A DNA stretch of 14,165 bases from Methanimicrococcus sp. (GCA_009783635.1 WRDC01000027.1:1-14165); one strand, 5' to 3'; numbered from the stretch's first letter, positions 1 to 7,600 are shown. The notes: a model not told the origin generated them from the letters alone. Translations and numbers: made by a program.

Positions 1-300
1 ATGTTCATTTAATGTTAGCACCGGTAAACATCAATATTCATAATCAGCCGTTGAGAGCAATACCAGTGTGACTGAGAACGCACCGGTCCGGTTCGATGCC
101 TTCCGAAAATTCAACGAGGTGTAAGCGTTGATTGCCGCGGATAAACGTCTATTTCAAACCTGTCCGGTTTTTGTCCACCCGATGCGGTCAAAAATAATTT
201 TATGGCCGTCCGCCTTACGCCCCTTCGTGACACGATGCGAATTTTAACATATTTGCAATTTACAATTTGAAATCATCGAAAGATAAAAGGTAAAAGGCCG
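1..300. other. No intact gene; possible eroded coding remnant
   Basis: No convincing ORF lies between the left edge and the end of pycA. Read on the minus strand, two short coding-like stretches appear in different frames. One, around 160-215, includes HKIIFDRIGWTKTGQ and then a stop. The other, around 50-150, includes HLVEFSEGIEPDRC and ends in a stop near 50. The frame changes and stops suggest a decayed 3' end of a gene, but I cannot name a family. On the minus strand just after the pycA stop the RNA would be U-rich in several short runs (about 284-297), which could serve as an archaeal oligo-U terminator. Confidence 0.3.
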
Positions 301-1827
301 TTATTTTTTCGAGCCTTTTTTACCCTGATTCTTCTTGGAGTCGATTTCGGCGATATTGGAAATATAACTGCTGACGGCTGCGGTAATCGCCGCCACGACA
401 ATTTCCTCATTGTCCAATGCCGATGCCAGCGTTGCGCCTTTAACGGAATCGCGTTCCAAAACGCCCCTGACCGCGTCAATAATATTGTTGTCGGCAATGA
501 ATTTCGTGGACAGGTTGCCTTTAACGAATTCCTCATTTTCCATAACGGCTTTGTGGAACGGAATGTTGGTCGTCACGCCGATAACCACATATTCGTAAAG
601 CGCGCGCTTCATTCTGGAAATGGCTTCCTCGCGGTCAGAGCCGTATGCGCACAGCTTGGAAATCATAGAGTCATAATAAGGCGAAATCGTATAACCTGTG
701 TGAACACCGCTGTCAACGCGGATGCCGGGGCCGCCGGAAGAGCGGTACCTGCGGATTTTTCCGGGAGACGGCGCGAAATCATTCAACGGGTCTTCAGCAT
801 TGATACGGCATTCAATGGCATGGCCGCGGATGGAAATATCTTCCTGCTTTATTGTCAGCGGAAGGCCGGCAGCGACACGAAGCTGTTCTTTTACCAAATC
901 GATGCCTGTCACCAGCTCTGTAATGCCGTGTTCCACCTGCAGGCGGGTATTGACTTCCAAAAAATAGAATTTGCCGTTGGAATAAATGAATTCCACCGTT
1001 CCGGCATTGGAGTAACCGACCGCCTGAGCCGCGCGGACAGCCGCTTCACCCATTTCTTTCCGGAGTTCCGGCGTCATAATCGGCGACGGCGCTTCTTCAA
1101 TCAATTTCTGGTGACGGCGCTGGATGGAACATTCACGGTCACTTAAATAAACGACATTGCCGAACTTGTCAGCCATAATCTGGATTTCGATGTGGCGGGG
1201 ATTTAAGACGTATTTTTCAATAAAAACGGAAGAATCGCCAAAAGCGGATCCCGCCATTCTCATTGTCGATTCAAGCGCTTCCTTGAATTCGTCTTCACTG
1301 TTGACAATGCGCATACCGATGCCGCCGCCGCCGGCGGAAGCTTTAATCAAAGCCGGATAGCCGATTTCTCTGCCGACAGCAATCGCTTCATCGACATCGT
1401 GAACCGCATCTTCCGTTCCGGGAACGGTCGGAATGTTGGCCTTTTTGGCAATTTTACGGGACTCGATTTTACTGCCCAGTTTTTCAATCACATAGGAGGA
1501 AGGACCGATAAAATTGATGCCTTCTTCTTCGCAGCGCCGGGCAAATGTGGAGTTTTCTGAAAGAAAACCGTAACCGGGATGAATACCGTCACAGCCGGTT
1601 TGTTTGGCAATCTCAATAATTTTTTCGATATTCAGATAGCTTTGGCTTGCCGACGCGGGACCGACATGCGCCGCTTCATCGGCGTACATCGCAAAGAGTG
1701 CTTTGTTGTCCGCATCGGAATAAACGGCAACGGTTTTAATGTCGAGTTCCCGGCACGCGCGCATGACGCGAATGGCGATTTCGCCGCGGTTAGCGACAAG
1801 GATTTTTTGAAACAACGCTTCTGCCAT
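301..1827 (-). CDS. pycA: Pyruvate carboxylase subunit A (biotin carboxylase)
   Basis: This is the ATP-dependent biotin carboxylase subunit. It carboxylates the biotin carried on PycB using bicarbonate and ATP, the first half-reaction of pyruvate to oxaloacetate. The 508 residues show the family order: ANRGEIAIRV (12-21), HPGYGFLSEN (83-92), the ATP-grasp glycine loop KASAGGGGIGMR (162-173), RHIEIQ (211-216), the RECSIQRRHQ block (231-240), GTVEFI (276-281) and EVNTRLQVEH (291-300), then a biotin-carboxylase C-terminal domain. The glycine loop has Ile where many bacterial enzymes have Lys or Arg. The protein ends in a Lys-rich tail, SKKNQGKKGSKK. It starts 14 bases after the pycB stop, with a G-rich stretch (GGGGG) upstream as a weak ribosome site, so it is almost certainly co-transcribed with and translated after pycB. 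Confidence 0.95.
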   Translation of the reverse strand: MAEALFQKILVANRGEIAIRVMRACRELDIKTVAVYSDADNKALFAMYADEAAHVGPASASQSYLNIEKIIEIAKQTGCDGIHPGYGFLSENSTFARRCEEEGINFIGPSSYVIEKLGSKIESRKIAKKANIPTVPGTEDAVHDVDEAIAVGREIGYPALIKASAGGGGIGMRIVNSEDEFKEALESTMRMAGSAFGDSSVFIEKYVLNPRHIEIQIMADKFGNVVYLSDRECSIQRRHQKLIEEAPSPIMTPELRKEMGEAAVRAAQAVGYSNAGTVEFIYSNGKFYFLEVNTRLQVEHGITELVTGIDLVKEQLRVAAGLPLTIKQEDISIRGHAIECRINAEDPLNDFAPSPGKIRRYRSSGGPGIRVDSGVHTGYTISPYYDSMISKLCAYGSDREEAISRMKRALYEYVVIGVTTNIPFHKAVMENEEFVKGNLSTKFIADNNIIDAVRGVLERDSVKGATLASALDNEEIVVAAITAAVSSYISNIAEIDSKKNQGKKGSKK

Positions 1828-1841
1828 TTGAAAAGCCCCCG

Positions 1842-3602
1842 TTATTCAATAATCATCAACGCATCGCCGCCGGAAACAGTGTCGCCTTCGGAAACAATGA
1901 TTTCTTTAACGGTTCCGGAGCGGGGCGCACTGACGGCGTTCTCCATTTTCATGGCTTCAATCACACAGACGATGTCGCCTTCATTCACTTGAGAGCCGAC
2001 TTTTGTTTTAATGGAAAGGACCATGCCCTGCATAGAACTGGTAACTGCGCCGGCTGCATTGGACTTGTTCTTTTTCGCGTCGTCGGGTGAAGCGGGCGCG
2101 TTGTTTTTGCCCCCTTGGCCGTTGGCCGCGACAATACTGTAACCTTTCGGCTCAACTTTAACGTCAAAGACGCTGCCGTCAACATCAACGCGGAATTCGG
2201 TCGGAACGCCGGAAATGGCGGCGCCGCCACCCGCGGGAATGGAACAAGAGCAAATCAACTCTTCCTCTTCAGCCTCACCTTTCAGGAACTTGGGCGCAAT
2301 CGCCGGATATAAAGTATAAGTCAAAATGTCCTCTTCGGATTTGGCAATGCCCATGGCTTCAGCTTCCTTTTTCATCTTCTCGTATTCCGGCGGGAGCAGG
2401 TCACCCGGACGAGCCGTTATCGGCTGTTCGTCACCGATGATCAAAGAAAGCATTTCAGCAGAAATCGGAACCGGCGTTTTGCCGTAGTAACCGCGGGCAT
2501 AATCTTTCACTTCTTTGGGAATGACCTTGTAACGCTCGCCCATAATCACGTTCAAAACGGCCTGTGTTCCGACAATCTGGCTGGTCGGCGTCACAAGAGG
2601 CGGGTAACCGAGTTCTTCGCGAACGCGCGGCATTTCGGCAAGCACGTCCATGTATTTGTCAAGCGCGTTCTGCTCTTTGAGCTGAGAAACCAAGTTGGAC
2701 AGCATACCACCCGGAACCTGATAAAGAATGACGTTTGAATCAATGGTTTCCGAAATCGGGTCGCAGATGGAGTTGTATTTCTCCTTCAGTTTTCTGAAAA
2801 ACGGCGTGATGTCGTTGAACTTTTCAAGAGGGATTCCGGTATCGTATTTGGTTCCCATTAATGAAGCAATAATAGCTTCCGTCGGCGGCTGCGAACTGCC
2901 CCAGCCGAACGGGGAAATGGCAGTGTCGATGATATCGGCGCCGGCCAGAACCGCCGCATAATACGTAATGGGCGCCATGCCGGATGTGCAATGAGAATGG
3001 ACGCAGACGGGGAGGGAAACTTCTTTCTTCATGCCGGAAACAATTGCGGATGCCGCCGCAGGGGAGAGAAGACCGGCCATATCTTTGATACAAATCGAAT
3101 CGCAGTCCATCTCTGCCAGCTTCTTGGCCATATCAATGAATGTCTCGGGCGTGTGGACGGGGCTGATTGTGTAGCTGACCGTTCCCTGCACATGGGCGCC
3201 GACTTTTTTAGCGGTGCGGATGGAAACTTCAAGATTTCGGAAATCGTTGAGCGCGTCAAAAATACGGAAAATGTCAATACCGTTTTCGTAAGATTTTGTC
3301 ACGAATTTTTCAACGGTGTCGTCCGAATAATGGCGGTAACCGACAAGGTTTTGACCGCGGAGGAGCATTTGAGCCGGCGTTTTTTTCATGCGCGATTTGA
3401 TGTCTCGGAGTCTCTGCCAAGGATCTTCGTTGAGATAGCGGATGCAAGTATCAAACGTTGCGCCGCCCCACATTTCCAATGAATGGTATCCGACATCATC
3501 CAGTTGTTCAACAATATCTAAAATATCACGGGTTCTCATACGTGTCGCAATTAAAGACTGGTGTGCGTCACGAAGAGCGGTTTCTGTAATTTTTACGGCC
3601 AT
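1842..3602 (-). CDS. pycB: Pyruvate carboxylase subunit B (carboxyltransferase + biotin carrier)
   Basis: This subunit moves the carboxyl group from biotin to pyruvate, giving oxaloacetate for the incomplete TCA pathway and amino-acid synthesis. The N-terminal TIM barrel shows the metal and substrate signatures: RDAHQS (11-16, metal ligand Asp12), FRIFDALND (112-120), the carboxylated-lysine motif KDMAG (Lys173) and metal ligands His202/His204 in VHSHCTSG. A conserved carboxylase domain follows. After a linker rich in Asn, Ala and Lys (about 485-512) comes a biotinyl domain with EAMKMEN, biotin on Lys552, 35 residues from the end as usual. At 586 residues it has the normal length for the methanogen/oxaloacetate-decarboxylase-alpha type. 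The start is set by a strong Shine-Dalgarno site 8 bases upstream. It is the first gene of the pycB-pycA unit. No biotin ligase gene lies in or next to the operon within this window. Confidence 0.95.
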   Translation of the reverse strand: MAVKITETALRDAHQSLIATRMRTRDILDIVEQLDDVGYHSLEMWGGATFDTCIRYLNEDPWQRLRDIKSRMKKTPAQMLLRGQNLVGYRHYSDDTVEKFVTKSYENGIDIFRIFDALNDFRNLEVSIRTAKKVGAHVQGTVSYTISPVHTPETFIDMAKKLAEMDCDSICIKDMAGLLSPAAASAIVSGMKKEVSLPVCVHSHCTSGMAPITYYAAVLAGADIIDTAISPFGWGSSQPPTEAIIASLMGTKYDTGIPLEKFNDITPFFRKLKEKYNSICDPISETIDSNVILYQVPGGMLSNLVSQLKEQNALDKYMDVLAEMPRVREELGYPPLVTPTSQIVGTQAVLNVIMGERYKVIPKEVKDYARGYYGKTPVPISAEMLSLIIGDEQPITARPGDLLPPEYEKMKKEAEAMGIAKSEEDILTYTLYPAIAPKFLKGEAEEEELICSCSIPAGGGAAISGVPTEFRVDVDGSVFDVKVEPKGYSIVAANGQGGKNNAPASPDDAKKNKSNAAGAVTSSMQGMVLSIKTKVGSQVNEGDIVCVIEAMKMENAVSAPRSGTVKEIIVSEGDTVSGGDALMIIE

Positions 3603-3610
3603 AGTTCATC

Positions 3611-3617
3611 TCCCTCC
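3611..3617 (-). promoter_or_regulatory. Shine-Dalgarno site of pycB
   Basis: The minus strand reads GGAGGGA eight bases before the pycB ATG. It is one of the strongest ribosome sites in the window and fixes the start codon at 3602. Confidence 0.8.
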
Positions 3618-3680
3618 GGTTTTGTAATAATATTCAGTAATCTTCAATAATATTCAGTAATAAGTCAGTAATAATTCACA

Positions 3681-3760
3681 GTAAGATTCAGTAAGATTCA
3701 GCAAGATTCAGCAAGATTCAGCAAGATTCAGCAAGATTCAGCAAGATTCAGTAAGATTCA
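3681..3760. repeat. 10-bp tandem repeat in the pycB leader
   Basis: Eight uninterrupted 10-bp units follow the pattern G(T/C)AAGATTCA: two with T, five with C, one with T. Looser relatives (GTAATAATATTCA, GTAATCTTCA, GTAATAAGTCA, GTAATAATTCA) extend the pattern toward the gene to about 3624. The period is close to one DNA helical turn. If transcription starts just downstream of the TATA box at 3861-3874, the array lies in the untranslated leader of the pycB mRNA, read as repeated UGAAUCUUGC. Confidence 0.95.
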
Positions 3761-3860
3761 GTTTTCTTTTCCCGGACTGTTTTTTGGCTCCCTCTCTTTG
3801 AGTTAACGCCGAAAAAACAGGTCCTGTTATTCTAAAGTGGGACAAAAAAGAATGTAAACT

Positions 3861-3874
3861 ATAAATATATTTCC
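3861..3874 (-). promoter_or_regulatory. Putative TATA box for pycB-pycA
   Basis: On the minus strand this reads AAATATATTTATAG, preceded by GGA, close to the archaeal BRE/TATA pattern. Initiation about 25 bases downstream would give a leader of roughly 230 bases that includes the 10-bp repeats and a small inverted repeat (AACAG-GTC-CTGTT, 3816-3828). Confidence 0.4.
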
Positions 3875-3957
3875 GGCAAGTTTACAATATGTCATTGGAA
3901 CTGCCTATATCTTTTTGCATTCAAAAAGGAAAAATAAAAACTAAATTGACATATCGA

Positions 3958-3967
3958 TTAATATAAA
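3958..3967 (+). promoter_or_regulatory. Putative TATA box for the 4063 gene
   Basis: TTAATATAAA on the plus strand is a plausible archaeal TATA element. It would place the transcript start near 3990, about 70 bases before the 4063 start codon. It faces away from the pycB promoter, so 3603-4062 is a divergent promoter region. Confidence 0.35.
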
Positions 3968-3981
3968 GACAGCTTTCACAG

Positions 3982-4006
3982 TTCAAAAGTGAATTCTAAA
4001 GTGAAT
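3982..4006 (+). repeat. Direct repeat at the predicted transcript start, possible operator
   Basis: TTCAAAAGTGAAT (3982-3994) is followed, overlapping by one base, by TTCTAAAGTGAAT (3994-4006). They differ at one position and are spaced 12 bp apart. The core ATTCTAAAGTG occurs again exactly at 3829-3839, beside the pycB promoter on the other side of the intergenic region. This placement fits a shared regulator site, but no regulator can be named. Confidence 0.4.
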
Positions 4007-4062
4007 ACAAATGTCTTCACACACTTAAAATCAAAATAATAAACTTGAGATGAGGAATTCGA

Positions 4063-4461
4063 ATGAGTTTTAAAAAGTGCAGACTGACCCATCACTCCCT
4101 CCGAAAGCTGGAATATGATTATAATCCGATTGCGGGTACATCCAATGTTCAAATTAAAACGGGATCGAACGCCAAAGTCCCGATCGGCGATTTAAGCAAA
4201 CCCTGTATCATTGAATGGGGTATAGAAATGACGGCAGAAAACGGATTGGTGAATTTAAAATGCATCGCGCAGTTCCATTTTAAAGTGGACGGAACGAGTG
4301 ACGATTATGACATTGAAGAACTGCGGAATTATGTTTTAGAAAACGGAAATCCGGTCGCTTACAAAAAGATGTCGGAAATCATCAAAACAATAACGGGTCT
4401 TTCGAATAAGACGCCTTTGACTCTGCCGACTTATCAGGCCATTATGCAGAAGAAAAACTGA
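4063..4461 (+). CDS. Small protein with a SecB-like pattern (hypothetical)
   Basis: This is a 132-residue soluble protein with no signal peptide or membrane segment. I do not recognise it with certainty. The layout resembles SecB-type chaperones: alternating strands (NVQIKTG, CIIEWGIEMTA, NLKCIAQFHFKVD) up to the QFHFKV edge, then a helix (IEELRNYVLENGN) and a second helix ending in KTITGLSNKTPLTLPTYQAIM. The last part resembles the SecB ending with a Thr-rich turn and a Leu-Pro motif. It is shorter than bacterial SecB (about 155 residues), and archaea generally lack true SecB, so a SecB-fold protein of other function is equally possible. The start is supported by GATGAGG about 8 bases upstream. 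It stands alone between a divergent promoter and a repeat array. Confidence 0.75.
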   Translation: MSFKKCRLTHHSLRKLEYDYNPIAGTSNVQIKTGSNAKVPIGDLSKPCIIEWGIEMTAENGLVNLKCIAQFHFKVDGTSDDYDIEELRNYVLENGNPVAYKKMSEIIKTITGLSNKTPLTLPTYQAIMQKKN

Positions 4462-4471
4462 AATGGCCGGG

Positions 4472-4930
4472 GATTTGGAAACGGTTGCCGCTGCCGCCGT
4501 CCCGCCCGCGCGCGAGCCGCACACATTTTTCTAAAAAACAGCAAAAAACGAGGGTGAGATTTGGCACAATTGCTGAAGCATTGCCATTGCTGTGACTGTT
4601 ATGGCTGCGCCGCCGCCGCCGTCCCGCCAGCGCGCGAGCCGCACACATTTTTCTAAAAAACAACAAAAACGGGGTTGGGATTTGGCACAATTGCCGAAGC
4701 GTTGCCACTGCTGTGACTGTTACGGGTGCGCCGCCGCCGTCCCGCCCGCGCGCGAGCCGCACACATTTTTCTAAAAAACAACAAAAAACGAGGTTGAGAT
4801 TTAACATAATTGCTGAAACATTGCCACTGCTGTGACTGTTATTGATGTACCGCCCCCACCATCCCGCCCGCACGCGAGCCGCACACATTTTTCTGAAAAA
4901 CAGCAAAAACGGGGTCCGGATTTGATGAAT
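4472..4930. repeat. Array of ~120-bp tandem repeats
   Basis: A unit of 119-121 bp recurs three times, at 4558, 4679 and 4798 as marked by GATTT(G/A). It is preceded by an 86-bp unit (from 4472) lacking the central part, and it ends at a last GATTT at 4919. Each unit holds a GC-rich block (GCCGCCGTCCCGCCCGC then CGCGAGCCGCACACA), then TTTTTCT and an A-rich run, then a central segment such as CAATTGCTGAAGCATTG that can fold into a bulged hairpin, and the constant CTGTGACTGTTA. Unit lengths are not multiples of three, so long reading frames across the array switch frame between copies. It is non-coding and ends just before the terminator of the next gene. Confidence 0.9.
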
Positions 4931-4932
4931 TG

Positions 4933-4992
4933 AAAAAAAAAGATTGTGGAAGAAGTTTGAAACTTCTTCACAATTGACAAAATTATTTTTTT
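4933..4992. terminator. Bidirectional terminator between convergent genes
   Basis: A perfect inverted repeat GAAGAAGTTT-G-AAACTTCTTC, extended by ATTGT/ACAAT with one bulged base (4943-4975), is flanked by nine A on the left (4933-4941, nine U on the minus strand). On the right is TTATTTTTTT (4983-4992). It can therefore stop the minus-strand ligase transcript, whose stop codon is at 4998, and plus-strand transcription coming through the repeat array. Confidence 0.8.
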
Positions 4993-4997
4993 GACGC

Positions 4998-7076
4998 TTA
5001 AAGCATCATTCTCATGTCCATGCAGTATGCTGTGACGCCGTCTTCCATGATTCTCATCGGGTTGATTTCGAATTCCTTGATTTCGGGGAAGTCGGTCACC
5101 AGCTGAGAAACTTTAACGATTGCGTCGGTGAGAAGCGCCATGTCCACGGCTTTGGCGCCGCGGGCGCCTTCGAAAATCTTAAAGGCCTTAATAGAGCGGA
5201 CCAGTTGCTCAGCTTCGTCTTTGTTCAGCGGCGCGACACCGAAGGAAACGTCTTTCAAAATCTCGACATAAATGCCGCCGAGACCGAACATGACCAACGG
5301 GCCGAAAGTCGGGTCACGGACCATACCGATGATGACTTCGTTGCCGCTTCCGAGCATCTGCTGAAGCTGAACGCCTTCAAGCCTGGCGTTTGGAACATGG
5401 TTTTTAACGTCGACCATCATCTTTTCATAAGCCGCTTTGACTTCATCCTTGTTTTTCAAATTCAAGCGGACACCGCCCGCATCGGATTTGTGGGTGATGT
5501 CGGGAGACATAATTTTCATGACGACCGGATAGCCCATCTTTTCAGAAGCGGCGACGGTCTCTTCAACAGTCTTGGTCTCAGCGTATCCGACGACCGGAAG
5601 GCCGTAGGCTTCCAAAATGCCGATGGATTCCAAACCGAGAACCATATTTCCTGCCGCTTTTGATTTGTTGATGATTTCTTCAGCCTTCGCTTTGTTGACT
5701 TTTGCAACAGCGGGCGCTTTGAAGTCGGTCTTTAAAATGTCGACGTATTCACAAAGGGCGCGCATGGTTTCAATGGCTGCCTCCGGATAAGTGTAGTTGG
5801 GGATACCGGCCTTTTGGAGCATCTTTTCTCCGGGCGCCATTAAAGTACCGCCGAAGAAGACACAAAGAATCGGTTTTGTCGCGGTCTTGAAACGGTCAAT
5901 GACGAGCTGCGCGGTTTTTTCGACTTCCGTGACAGATTGCGGAGTCACGAGGAAGATGATACCGTCAACACTGTCGTCTCCGAGAGCGACATCAAGAGCC
6001 AACGCGTATCTGTCGGGTTTGGCGTCTCCCAAAACATCGATCGGGTTTTTGGCACTGGCCGCTTCCGGAAGCGCTTCCTTTAATTTCAAAAAGTTGGCAT
6101 CCGCGAGTTTGGCCATTTTCATGCCGTTGTTGATAACGGCGTCCGTTGCCATAATGCCGGGGCCGCCGGCGTTTGTAATAATAGCGACATTTCTGCCTTT
6201 CGGAAGCGGGCATGCGGAGAATGCAATGCTGTAGTTCATCATTTCATCCAACGCGGAAGCGCGGATGACGCCGGACTGACGGAAAGCTGAGGCATAAGCC
6301 TGGTCGGCGCCGGCAATAGATCCCGTGTGAGAAGAGACGGCGGCGGAACCCGCATCGGTTGTACCGGATTTGATGAGGATAATGGGTTTTTTCTTACAGG
6401 CAATCTTTGCGGCTTCCATGAAAGCGGGGCCGTCAACGATTTCTTCTAAGTAAGCGGCGATGACTTTTGTACCGGGGTCTGAGGCAAAGTCTTCCAAACA
6501 GTCTTTTTCAGTGACGCCGGCTTTGTTACCGAGGGACACGACGCGTGAGAAACCGACATTTCTGGCGTCCGCCCAGTCGAGCATCGCTGTCATGATGGCG
6601 CCGGACTGGGACATGAATGCGATGTCACCGGTAATGGCCATCAATTTCGCGAAGGAGCCGTTTAATTTGGCGTGCGTGTCCATAATGCCGAGGCAGTTCG
6701 GACCGACGAGTTCCATGCCGTATTTGCGGCAGGCTTGCGCAATTTCTTTTTCCATTTCGGCGCCTTTTTGGTTCACTTCTTTGAAACCGGCGGAAATGAC
6801 GACAACACTTTTGACCTTGGACTCGCCGCAGTCGATGATGGAATCAAGGACAAACTTGGAAGGAATACAGAAAACAGCTAAATCCACAGTATCGGGACAA
6901 GCGGAAACGGACGGATAGGCTTTTTGTCCCATCACTTCGGCAGCGTTTGTGTTGATCGGGATGACTTTTCCCGGAAAACGGTCGAGTAAATTTTTCATGA
7001 CGGAGTAACCGATTTTTCCTTCGGTGTCCGATGCGCCGACAACGGCGACTGTCTGGGGTTTAAACATATTGAGCAT
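4998..7076 (-). CDS. acd: ADP-forming acetate/acyl-CoA synthetase, alpha-beta fusion
   Basis: This enzyme interconverts an acyl-CoA (typically acetyl-CoA) plus ADP and phosphate with the free acid, CoA and ATP, and in archaea usually works to make ATP. The 692 residues join both subunits of the family. The N-terminal CoA-binding Rossmann part is near 1-130, with VAVVGASDTEGKIG (10-23) and GPNCLG (125-130). A succinyl-CoA-ligase-like part carries SQSGA (156-160), the YLEE loop (Glu211) and the phosphohistidine motif SSHTGSIAG (His250). An ATP-grasp beta part occupies about 470-692, with GYPVVMKIMSP, HKSDAGGV and EFEINP. The start is supported by AAAGGAG with 8-base spacing; a second Met at position 4 is too far away. 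It is a single-gene unit between 520 bp of upstream non-coding DNA and a strong terminator. Substrate (acetate, propionate, branched or aryl acids) cannot be read from sequence. Confidence 0.92.
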   Translation of the reverse strand: MLNMFKPQTVAVVGASDTEGKIGYSVMKNLLDRFPGKVIPINTNAAEVMGQKAYPSVSACPDTVDLAVFCIPSKFVLDSIIDCGESKVKSVVVISAGFKEVNQKGAEMEKEIAQACRKYGMELVGPNCLGIMDTHAKLNGSFAKLMAITGDIAFMSQSGAIMTAMLDWADARNVGFSRVVSLGNKAGVTEKDCLEDFASDPGTKVIAAYLEEIVDGPAFMEAAKIACKKKPIILIKSGTTDAGSAAVSSHTGSIAGADQAYASAFRQSGVIRASALDEMMNYSIAFSACPLPKGRNVAIITNAGGPGIMATDAVINNGMKMAKLADANFLKLKEALPEAASAKNPIDVLGDAKPDRYALALDVALGDDSVDGIIFLVTPQSVTEVEKTAQLVIDRFKTATKPILCVFFGGTLMAPGEKMLQKAGIPNYTYPEAAIETMRALCEYVDILKTDFKAPAVAKVNKAKAEEIINKSKAAGNMVLGLESIGILEAYGLPVVGYAETKTVEETVAASEKMGYPVVMKIMSPDITHKSDAGGVRLNLKNKDEVKAAYEKMMVDVKNHVPNARLEGVQLQQMLGSGNEVIIGMVRDPTFGPLVMFGLGGIYVEILKDVSFGVAPLNKDEAEQLVRSIKAFKIFEGARGAKAVDMALLTDAIVKVSQLVTDFPEIKEFEINPMRIMEDGVTAYCMDMRMML

Positions 7077-7415
7077 GCATATTCTCCTTTAATTTACCCA
7101 AGTGGGTTTTTGGATTCTTGTCTTGGTTTTCGCTCAAACAGAAAACGATTGGTTTATCAATTGATGAAATCCGATGAGGTTGAATTTCAAGCCGGCTTTC
7201 GCCGTTTATTCGTTTTTTATTTTTGAGTTGTTTTTCGTATTTTGATTGTTTTGGATTGGATGCTGACCGGAAAAGGATGCGCTTTTTTGGAGCCGTTTTG
7301 GTCCTTACGATTAACATCGTTTCATTTTGTCCTTTTGCGGCATTATCTGCCACATTACATTTCGTACTCAGCAAATCGCTTCAAATGTAATGAATGTATG
7401 TTTAAATTAAAAACT
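7077..7415. other. Non-coding region upstream of acd
   Basis: About 340 bp with no supported gene. It holds the acd Shine-Dalgarno site (AAAGGAG on the minus strand, 7084-7090). Just beyond that lies an inverted repeat ACCCA-AG-TGGGT (7096-7107), close enough to the ribosome site to act as an operator or a translation-blocking hairpin. I could not pick a convincing TATA box for acd. Confidence 0.4.
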
Positions 7416-7425
7416 TGTATATAAA
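7416..7425 (+). promoter_or_regulatory. Putative TATA box for the thioredoxin cluster
   Basis: TGTATATAAA on the plus strand is the best TATA-like element upstream of the thioredoxin gene. Initiation near 7448 would include the possible small ORF at 7487. A second candidate, CATATAAAA, is at 7450-7458. Confidence 0.35.
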
Positions 7426-7486
7426 CGTGATTCCCCGAAATGACAGGAACATATAAAATAATGACATATATTTTCGGGAAGGATAA

Positions 7487-7579
7487 ATGGATAAAGTATT
7501 AAAAAAATATTTCACCTTTTCAAAACTTTTTAATCTGCCGATGAGCCAAACCTTTAATACAAAACACCGCAAAAAATGA
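7487..7579 (+). CDS. Possible 30-residue small protein or leader peptide
   Basis: An ATG-started frame of 30 codons begins MDKVLKKYFTFSKLF and ends in KHRKK. It is basic and amphipathic and has no family I recognise. GGGAAGGA lies a few bases before the ATG as a reasonable ribosome site, and the frame ends 21 bases before the thioredoxin start, in the same direction. It may be a real small protein, a leader peptide coupled to thioredoxin translation, or chance in A/T-rich DNA. Length alone gives no statistical support. Confidence 0.25.
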   Translation: MDKVLKKYFTFSKLFNLPMSQTFNTKHRKK

Positions 7580-7600
7580 TGAAATGATGAGGCGATAAAT

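Noticed and set aside
553..1146. Plus-strand 197-codon frame inside pycA, and similar frames inside pycB, acd, hisS and drg
   Set aside because: They are antisense shadows of strongly supported genes, with no family signatures of their own.
3681..3760. CRISPR array
   Set aside because: Units are contiguous 10-mers without spacers. The ~120-bp array also lacks unique spacers, and no cas gene is present.
4442..4906. Minus-strand 154-codon open frame across the ~120-bp repeats
   Set aside because: Repeat copies are read in changing frames because the unit is not a multiple of three, which is what non-coding repeats give by chance.
7060..7374. Minus-strand 104-codon frame overlapping the acd start
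   Set aside because: It overlaps the well-supported acd start and its ribosome site, has an atypical composition and resembles no family.
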